This document shows positions 48,853 through 54,248 of a DNA stretch of 54,248 nt, piece by piece. The notes beneath the pieces were generated by a model. That model saw only the letters and a program-made list of their open reading frames with translations, made no database searches and had not been told where the DNA came from. The stretch is taken from assembly GCF_000282375.1 (NCBI RefSeq), contig NZ_AKJK01000075.1:1-54248 (forward strand), written 5' to 3'. The stretch is from Pseudomonas sp. GM50 (GTDB lineage: Bacteria > Pseudomonadota > Gammaproteobacteria > Pseudomonadales > Pseudomonadaceae). Every line of letters starts with the position of its first letter. Within the stretch, counting starts at the first letter, position 1. The translations under genes and the position numbers were made by a program.

Positions 48853-49368
48853 TCAGCGGTGACTGCGCCGCCAGAAGTATCGAGCCAACAGCGCGTCCAC
48901 GCTGAGTTTGCCGGCCCCCGAGAGCAGCAACGGCATGAGGGCTGCGAGGTAGATCAGCGGCAGTTTGAAGTTGCCATGGCCTTTATTGCTGATGGCATAA
49001 CCCTGGGCAAGTTCACTCAATGTAGACCAATCGGCCGGCCAGTGAACGGCAGCGGTCGCGACGATCGTGACCACGGTCAGAATAACCGCCGAAACCCGCG
49101 TTCCCAGGCCCACCAGCAGGGCGAGGGCGCAGATCAATTCGGCCCACATCGCCAGTTCCCAGTTCAGCGTGGCCGGAATGTGATTGAAGGGAAACGGGAA
49201 GCGGTTCTGGATGTCGGCGAACCAGTTCTGGCCGTTCCATTTTTCCAGGCCGGACTCGAAAAACTCCCAGGCCAGAAACACCCGCAAGGTCAGGGGGGCG
49301 ATCCAGCTGCCGGTACGGTCGAGGTTCAGGTGCAGGCCTTTGAGGGCTGATGAGAGAGAGGTATTCAT
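48853..49368 (-). CDS. DoxX-family membrane protein
   Basis: A 171-residue DoxX protein with four predicted membrane helices. The family pattern includes LRVFLAWEFFESGLEKWNG and ELICALALLVGLGTRVSAVILT, with the C-terminal PLIYLAALMPLLLSGAGKLSVD. The start at 49368 has GGAG about 9 bases upstream; the frame continues much further upstream through a REP region, which is not credible coding. DoxX proteins are associated with thiosulfate/quinone chemistry and oxidative stress, without a firm biochemical role in bacteria. Confidence 0.85.
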   Translation of the reverse strand: MNTSLSSALKGLHLNLDRTGSWIAPLTLRVFLAWEFFESGLEKWNGQNWFADIQNRFPFPFNHIPATLNWELAMWAELICALALLVGLGTRVSAVILTVVTIVATAAVHWPADWSTLSELAQGYAISNKGHGNFKLPLIYLAALMPLLLSGAGKLSVDALLARYFWRRSHR

Positions 49369-49420
49369 GGGTTTGAGCTCCGGGATTTGATCGACAGGTG
49401 CATTCATTGTGGAAGTGGAC

Positions 49421-49570
49421 TGTGGCGAGGGGGCTTTTGTGGCGAGGGGGCTTGCCCCCGTTCGGCTGCGAAGCAGTCGTAAACCCGTTGTATGCGACTT
49501 TGAAATGCCGGGGCCGCTTCGCGACCCAACGGGGGCAAGCCCCCTCGCCACAAAGGCTCGCTCCCACAGG
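49421..49570. repeat. REP cluster with a repeated arm
   Basis: Arms 49437-49462 and 49528-49553 are complementary over 26 bases. An additional truncated copy of the arm start (TGTGGCGAGGGGGCTT) precedes it at 49421-49436, and a GGCTCGCTCCCACAG half-REP of another family follows at 49555-49569. It separates DoxX from the ferric-reductase-like gene. Confidence 0.9.
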
Positions 49571-49592
49571 GGATTGTGGTGTTCCAGGGGTT

Positions 49593-50222
49593 TCATTCGG
49601 TCAATAGCGTGTTTCTGACCGACCGTTTGTACTTCAGCGCAATCTTGCCCAGCAGCCGAACGACGATCGCCGAAAACATCAAACCGAACGGCAATACGTA
49701 CCAGGCGCTCATGGGAATGCGTTTGAAGTTGGAGTAGGTGAACACCGCCGCGAGCACCCACATGCCGCTGACGTGCAGGGCTTTCCAGGGTTTGGGGCCG
49801 ATCAGCCGCGCCGTGGTTTTGAATGAGGTCAGCGCCATCAGCAGAATGAACAGGTAACCGACCGAGCCCGGGATGTTGCCGACCGTGGTGCGACTGGGCC
49901 AAAACTCGGGGTTCAGTTGGCCATAGCTGTAGATCAGGATGGCGTGCACCAGGTGGGAAAACGCGAAGGCCAGGCCGATGAAGCGTCGTTCGCGCACCAA
50001 CGAACGGGTGAAAGGCGAGGGCACCAGCACCGCGAAAGCGGAGGCGGTGAACGCGGCGAGAAACAGTGCAAACGAAGTGCGCGCGGTAGCGCGAATGGCG
50101 CTGCGGGTGGCTTCCACCAGATCCGGATTCAGCAACAGAATCAGGCCGGTCATCACCAGCACCAACAAGGACAGCAGGCCAAACAACGACCAGCCGTGGT
50201 AACGGGGAATTTGGGTCATCAT
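49593..50222 (-). CDS. Ferric-reductase-like / heme-binding transmembrane protein
   Basis: A 209-residue membrane protein with six hydrophobic segments, resembling the ferric reductase-like transmembrane domain. Histidines in membrane positions (FSHLVHAILIY and LHVSGMWVL) could bind heme. The start at 50222 has AGGAG 7 bases upstream. It may carry electrons across the membrane for the DoxX or another redox partner. The substrate and partner are unknown. Confidence 0.75.
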   Translation of the reverse strand: MMTQIPRYHGWSLFGLLSLLVLVMTGLILLLNPDLVEATRSAIRATARTSFALFLAAFTASAFAVLVPSPFTRSLVRERRFIGLAFAFSHLVHAILIYSYGQLNPEFWPSRTTVGNIPGSVGYLFILLMALTSFKTTARLIGPKPWKALHVSGMWVLAAVFTYSNFKRIPMSAWYVLPFGLMFSAIVVRLLGKIALKYKRSVRNTLLTE

Positions 50223-50453
50223 GACAACACTCCTGAGCAAAGGGCCGACCCGGTTTTTGCCGGTGGTCAGCGGACAGCAGGAGTTTTTCAACCAGGTGTG
50301 TGGGCGGTATGTCCGGAAGATCGCCGGGCGCAAGTTCATGTATCCCGGGGCGCATCAGATACATTCCCATACAAAACTGTGATTCAGCCCCGACCAGCAG
50401 CGTCTAGCGACAGTGTCCCCGCAATCCCATGGGGCGAGACTTCGGAACCCGGC
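50223..50453. promoter_or_regulatory. Divergent region, ferric-reductase-like gene / glutaminase
   Basis: A 231-base gap between divergent genes. GTATCCCGGGGCGCATCAGATAC at 50340-50362 contains a short GTATC/GATAC inverted pair near the glutaminase start. No confident promoter elements were assigned. Confidence 0.3.
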
Positions 50454-51362
50454 ATGCAAGCGCTGTTGAACGAGATCCTTGACGCAGTCCGACCGTTGAT
50501 CGGTCAGGGCAAAGTGGCTGACTACATTCCCGCCCTCGGCACCGTGCCGGGCAATCAGTTGGGCATTGCCGTGTATGGCAATGACGGCGAGTTGTTTTGT
50601 GCCGGAGACGCCGACACGCCGTTCTCGGTGCAGAGTATTTCCAAGGTGTTCAGCCTGGTGCAGGCCATCGACCATTCCGGCGAAGCGATCTGGGAGCGTC
50701 TGGGCCATGAGCCTTCCGGCCAGCCGTTCAACTCGCTGGTGCAGCTGGAGTTCGAGCGCGGGCGCCCGCGCAATCCCTTCATCAACGCTGGTGCGCTGGT
50801 GATCTGCGACATCAACCAATCACGCTTTGCCGCGCCGGCATTGTCGATGCGCGATTTTGTCCGGCGTTTGTCCGGCAACCCGAATGTCATGGTGGACGGC
50901 AAGGTCGCCGAGTCGGAATACCAGCACCGCGCGCGCAACGCGGCCATGGCTTATCTGATGCAATCGTTCGGCAACTTTCATAACGACGTCGAAGCCGTGC
51001 TGCGCAGCTACTTCAGCCATTGCGCGCTGCGCATGAGTTGCGTGGATCTGGCCCGCACGTTCTGCTTTCTGGCCAATGACGGTTTCTGCAAACACAGCGG
51101 CGCGCAGATCCTCAGCGCCCGCCAGACCCAGCAAGTCAACTCGATCATGGCCACCAGCGGGCTGTACGACGAAGCGGGCAATTTTGCCTATCGCGTCGGT
51201 CTGCCGGGCAAGAGCGGCGTGGGCGGGGGCATTGTCGCGGTGGTACCGGGGCAATTCACGGTGTGCGTCTGGTCTCCGGAATTGAACGCTGCCGGCAACT
51301 CCCTCGCTGGCATGGCCGCGCTGGAGTTGATGAGTCAGCGGATCGGCTGGTCGGTGTTCTGA
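50454..51362 (+). CDS. glsA: Glutaminase
   Basis: A 302-residue glutaminase of the serine beta-lactamase-like type, which hydrolyses glutamine to glutamate and ammonia. The catalytic Ser61 and Lys64 lie in SVQSISKVFSL (SxxK). RNPFINAGAL, ARNAAMAYLM and GLPGKSGVGGGI are the other conserved regions. The length matches E. coli glutaminases (~310). The start at 50454 is chosen because it gives the family N-terminus MQALLNEILDAV; upstream in-frame starts read through the intergenic region. The ribosome binding site is weak. Confidence 0.92.
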   Translation: MQALLNEILDAVRPLIGQGKVADYIPALGTVPGNQLGIAVYGNDGELFCAGDADTPFSVQSISKVFSLVQAIDHSGEAIWERLGHEPSGQPFNSLVQLEFERGRPRNPFINAGALVICDINQSRFAAPALSMRDFVRRLSGNPNVMVDGKVAESEYQHRARNAAMAYLMQSFGNFHNDVEAVLRSYFSHCALRMSCVDLARTFCFLANDGFCKHSGAQILSARQTQQVNSIMATSGLYDEAGNFAYRVGLPGKSGVGGGIVAVVPGQFTVCVWSPELNAAGNSLAGMAALELMSQRIGWSVF

Positions 51363-51437
51363 TGACCTGTCTTGACTAGCGCCCGATGACCGCTACCGTG
51401 AAGCAGGCATTCTTTGACTCAAGGGGCGGGTGACTTC

Positions 51438-52556
51438 ATGGTGAATTTCGGTTCCGCGCTTCTAGTCTTCAATGACCCGGACACTGATTTGCGCAAAGGG
51501 TTGTCTGCCGTGGTCCAGATAGGCGACACCCTGTGGGTCGCCAATGATGAATCCTTGAGCCTGGAGCGCTTCACCTTGCGTGAGCGCGTCGGTGCGGGCG
51601 AGTTTCTGTTTGACCAGCACAAACAATTCCCGTTGGCGTCCCTGTTGGCGCTGCCGGTCATCCCGACGATTGGCGAAGAATTCGTTGAGGCAGACCTGGA
51701 AGGCATGAGTTACGACCGCGACACTGGGTATCTCTGGATTGTGGGGTCTCACAGCCTGAAACGGAAAAAACCCGATAGCACCAAGTCCTGGAAGAAAAAC
51801 GCCGAGCGTTTGGCAACGGTCAGTCGCGATGGCAATCGTTTTCTCCTGGCCCGGATTCCGGTGGTCGAAGAAAACGGGACGTTCACTTTGGTGAAGAGCA
51901 CCGTTAGCGATGGTCGAGCCGCCGCTCAATTGGCCGGTAATCAACTGGGTAACGAATTGCTCGATGAACTCAAGGACGACGAGCATGTGGGGGCATTTCT
52001 GCACATTCCCGGCAAGGACAACGGGTTCGATACCGAAGGCCTTGAGGTCAACGGCAATCGTGTGTTTATCGGGCTGCGGGGGCCGGTGTTGCGTGGCTGG
52101 ACAATCATTCTGGAGGTCGAGCCCGAGGACCATCCCGATGCTGCTCACACACTGACGCTGAAAAAAATCGGGCCCAAGGGGCGCAAATACCGAAAGCATT
52201 TTCTCCAGCTGGATGGACTCGGCGTCAGGGACTTATGCATCGATGGTGACGACATGTTGATCCTTGCCGGGCCGACAATGAACCTCGACGGGCCTGTCAG
52301 CTTGTTTCGATGGCACGACGGCGCCAGACCAACAGAAGAAAGTTTTGTCTTCAGCGAACAATTGACGCCGGCCCTGGAGGTTCCTTATGGGCAAGGCGAG
52401 GATAAAGGCCGCGATCATGCCGAAGGAATGACCTTTGTCAGCACTGCCGGCGTAGAAGAGCCCTTGCTGCTGGTGGTCTATGACGCGAACGCGGCGTGGC
52501 GCAAACAGGGGAGCAATCGCCTGGAGCAAGATGTATTCCGACTTACGAAAAAGTAA
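51438..52556 (+). CDS. DUF3616-domain protein
   Basis: A 372-residue protein of the DUF3616 group. Visible features are LSAVVQIGDTLWVANDESLSLERF, EADLEGMSYDRDTGYLWIVGSHS, and FDTEGLEVNGNRVFIGLRGPVL, which suggest a beta-propeller of repeated ~40-residue blades. The start at 51438 has GGGCGGG upstream. No enzymatic residues are known for the family. It lies between glutaminase and a ProA-like dehydrogenase on the same strand, but the gaps (75 and 83 bases) leave operon membership open. Confidence 0.8.
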   Translation: MVNFGSALLVFNDPDTDLRKGLSAVVQIGDTLWVANDESLSLERFTLRERVGAGEFLFDQHKQFPLASLLALPVIPTIGEEFVEADLEGMSYDRDTGYLWIVGSHSLKRKKPDSTKSWKKNAERLATVSRDGNRFLLARIPVVEENGTFTLVKSTVSDGRAAAQLAGNQLGNELLDELKDDEHVGAFLHIPGKDNGFDTEGLEVNGNRVFIGLRGPVLRGWTIILEVEPEDHPDAAHTLTLKKIGPKGRKYRKHFLQLDGLGVRDLCIDGDDMLILAGPTMNLDGPVSLFRWHDGARPTEESFVFSEQLTPALEVPYGQGEDKGRDHAEGMTFVSTAGVEEPLLLVVYDANAAWRKQGSNRLEQDVFRLTKK

Positions 52557-52639
52557 CCGCCACTGCACCCCGGTGAATGACGCTCCACGGATTTTCCTAT
52601 ACATTTTCTGGCCGCTCCCCTGCATGGTGAAACCGTTTC

Positions 52640-54142
52640 ATGTCTCTTGCGCTCGAACGTCTAGTCGCTGGCACGCCAATCCCTTTTGCCGGTAATCGTG
52701 TCACTGTCGTCAGCCCCGAACTGGCGGCGCGCTTTCAGCCCGGCGACCATCTGCTGGTGGAGCAGGTCAGCGGCGAGTTGTTGCTGATCCCGGTAGCGGA
52801 CCAACAAGCGGCGGCGGTCGCCATCGAGCGCGCCGAAGCGGCGTTTACCGCCATGTCCAGCGTCTCGGATCAGGCCATCGGCGAGTTCTTCGATCGCTTT
52901 GCGCAACGCCTGGAAACCCCGGAATGCTGGGCCTTGATTGCGGCCGCCAACCTGGCTGACATCGAGCGGGCCAAGGCTCGCGGGCGTTCCACCACGCGGT
53001 TGCTCGCCGATGAGCGCATGCGCCGCGACATGATCGCCGGCCTGCGAGCCTGGCGCGATGCACCGGCCACTCGCGGCAAGGTCGTGAGCTGCGTCGAGCA
53101 TGACGGCTGGAAAGTCGAGCAAGTGGTCTCTCCATTGGGCATCGTCGCCTTCGTGTTTGAAGGCCGGCCGAATGTCTTCGCCGACGCCGCCGGTGTATTG
53201 CGCACCGGTAACACCGCAGTGCTGCGCATTGGCAGCGACGCGTTGGGCACCGCCCAGGCCATCGTCAGCCATGCATTGAATCCGGCATTGGCCGACGCCG
53301 GGTTACCGGCCGGAGCCGTTTCGCTGGTGGAAAGCGTCAATCACGCCGCCGGTTGGGCGATGTTCGCCGACCGGCGCTTGTCGCTGGCTGTGGCCCGTGG
53401 GTCGGGGCGTGCGGTCAGTCAGTTGGGCAGCATCGCGCAACAGGCCGGCACGGCCGTCAGCCTGCACGGCACCGGTGGCGCCTGGCTGATCGCCGACAAG
53501 GACGCCGATGCCCAGCGCTTTGCCGCCGTGGTGCGCAACTCGCTGGACCGAAAAGTCTGCAACACCCTGAACGTGTGCCTGATCCACCGCGATCGCGCCG
53601 CCGAACTGGTGCCGCTGTTTCTCGACGCACTGCAACAGGCCGGCACCGCTCGGGGCCAGGGCTGCAAGTTGCATATCGTCGAGGGCAGCGAGGCCTGTTT
53701 GCCGGCCGATTGGCAGACCGCGAGCGTCGAGGTGTACCGCGCCGAAGGCTTTCAGACCGAAGCGTTGGCCGAACCGCTGCCCGAGGATCAATTGGGTCGC
53801 GAGTGGGAATGGGAAGAAACCCCGGAAGTCAGCCTGAAGATCGTCGACGACCTGGATCAGGCCATTGCCTTGTTCAACCGCTACAGCCCGCAGTTCACCG
53901 TGTCGCTGATCAGTGAAGATGCCCAGGCCCAGGAGCGTTTCTACAACGCGGTCAACGCGCCTTTTGTCGGCAACGGGATTACCCGCTGGGTCGACGGACA
54001 GTACGCGCTGAACAAGCCGGAACTGGGGCTTTCGAACTGGGAGAGCGGGCGCCTGTTTGCGCGCAGCGCGATTCTCTCGGGGGATGGTGTGTTCACGATC
54101 CGTAGCCGCATGACCCAGACGAATCTGTCGGTCAAACGCTGA
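52640..54142 (+). CDS. Glutamate-5-semialdehyde dehydrogenase-like aldehyde dehydrogenase
   Basis: A 500-residue aldehyde dehydrogenase superfamily member, closest in pattern to ProA (gamma-glutamyl phosphate reductase). The catalytic cysteine is Cys307 in RKVCNTLNVCLI. The cofactor region has VVSPLGIVAFVFEGRPNV and NTAVLRIGSDALGTAQAIV. An N-terminal extension of about 75 residues (VTVVSPELAARFQPGDHLLVEQ...) precedes the usual ProA start and is not typical. The substrate is uncertain; a dedicated proA is expected elsewhere in the genome. It is followed by a REPIN that runs off the window. Confidence 0.82.
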   Translation: MSLALERLVAGTPIPFAGNRVTVVSPELAARFQPGDHLLVEQVSGELLLIPVADQQAAAVAIERAEAAFTAMSSVSDQAIGEFFDRFAQRLETPECWALIAAANLADIERAKARGRSTTRLLADERMRRDMIAGLRAWRDAPATRGKVVSCVEHDGWKVEQVVSPLGIVAFVFEGRPNVFADAAGVLRTGNTAVLRIGSDALGTAQAIVSHALNPALADAGLPAGAVSLVESVNHAAGWAMFADRRLSLAVARGSGRAVSQLGSIAQQAGTAVSLHGTGGAWLIADKDADAQRFAAVVRNSLDRKVCNTLNVCLIHRDRAAELVPLFLDALQQAGTARGQGCKLHIVEGSEACLPADWQTASVEVYRAEGFQTEALAEPLPEDQLGREWEWEETPEVSLKIVDDLDQAIALFNRYSPQFTVSLISEDAQAQERFYNAVNAPFVGNGITRWVDGQYALNKPELGLSNWESGRLFARSAILSGDGVFTIRSRMTQTNLSVKR

Positions 54143-54167
54143 GACGGCATTCCAGAACGGTGAAAAT

Positions 54168-54248
54168 CCTGTAGGAGCGAGGCTTGCCCGCGAAGAATGC
54201 ACCGCGGTTTTCAGGTATTACGCGTCATCGTTCTTCGCGGGCAAGCCT
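54168..54248. repeat. REPIN cut by the window end
   Basis: Left arm 54168-54197 and part of the right arm are visible. The 16 bases before the arm core and the loop match the REPIN at 34218-34311 in inverted loop orientation. The right arm continues beyond the window. Confidence 0.92.

Noticed and set aside
49369..50370. An N-terminal extension of the DoxX gene to 505 codons
   Set aside because: It runs through a REP cluster and the oppositely framed ferric-reductase-like gene; the DoxX start at 49368 has its own ribosome binding site and the usual family N-terminus.
49917..50453. An upstream in-frame extension of glutaminase to 481 codons
   Set aside because: The upstream part is antisense to the ferric-reductase-like gene and is not part of the glutaminase fold.
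1..54248. tRNA, rRNA, riboswitch or phage genes
   Set aside because: None with a credible sequence pattern was found on either strand, including the larger gaps at 15799-16106, 20047-20341 and 31812-32097; a covariance-model scan would be needed to exclude small RNAs.

Overview
The window looks like an accessory-rich stretch of a plant- or soil-associated Pseudomonas chromosome, most likely of the P. fluorescens group. The reasons are high GC with several AT-richer islands, several families of Pseudomonas REP/REPIN palindromes (extragenic hairpins built on GGAGCGAGGCTTGC-type and GGCGAGGGGGCTTGC-type cores), many LysR/ABC/σ54 systems, and an HrpL-type promoter in front of a type III effector pair. 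No rRNA, tRNA, CRISPR array, insertion sequence or phage gene was recognised.

Layout. 1-4138: small membrane proteins, a GFA/CENP-V zinc protein, and a quinone-reductase-like oxidoreductase divergent from a LysR regulator. 4255-14234: a probable rhizopine (3-O-methyl-scyllo-inosamine / scyllo-inosamine) or related methyl-inositol catabolic region. It has a mocA-mocC-mocB operon read leftward from a near-consensus σ54 promoter, a divergent σ54 activator gene, a LacI-type repressor, and a mocD-mocE-mocF oxygenase/ferredoxin/reductase operon ending in a second TIM-barrel gene. A perfect palindrome next to the LacI gene is its probable operator. 14365-15798: an AT-rich lipoprotein gene with a 45-residue tandem repeat. 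16107-21277: a hydrolase / metallo-beta-lactamase-fold / NADH-dehydrogenase-like operon, a stand-alone receiver protein and a NodD-type LysR. 21495-28488: an 1823-residue protein kinase-ATPase-GAF-PAS-histidine kinase, an LRAT-like protein and a FixJ-like response regulator.

28587-30205: a YopT/AvrPphB-type (C58) cysteine protease effector and its CesT-type chaperone behind a canonical hrp box. 30339-34193: DUF1801 protein, MarR-GNAT regulator with paired palindromic operators, a 170-residue protein that is 43% methionine and carries 15 cysteines, an XRE-cupin regulator coupled to a 53-residue protein, and a molbindin. 34347-46858: a sulfur-compound region, with a sulfonate-type binding protein, LysR, two paralogous amino-acid-type binding proteins, an FAD 2-hydroxyacid oxidase, an aminotransferase, two permeases, an ATPase, a cysteine-dioxygenase-family protein, and a 919-residue fusion of four rhodanese-like domains to a cystathionine beta-lyase. 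46855-54142: MFS transporter, dienelactone hydrolase, DoxX, a ferric-reductase-like membrane protein, glutaminase, DUF3616 protein and a ProA-like aldehyde dehydrogenase. The window ends inside a REPIN.

How it fits together. In the moc region, the σ54 activator and the LacI protein probably split control. The first would switch on the dehydrogenase/isomerase/binding-protein operon and the second would gate the oxygenase module that removes the O-methyl group. In the sulfur region, uptake (binding proteins, permeases, ATPase), hydroxyacid/keto/amino interconversion, thiol dioxygenation and sulfane-sulfur transfer are encoded side by side, mostly with overlapping start and stop codons, which points to one catabolic pathway for a thiol or disulfide compound. 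The effector-chaperone pair has no secretion apparatus nearby and would need a T3SS and HrpL encoded elsewhere in the genome.
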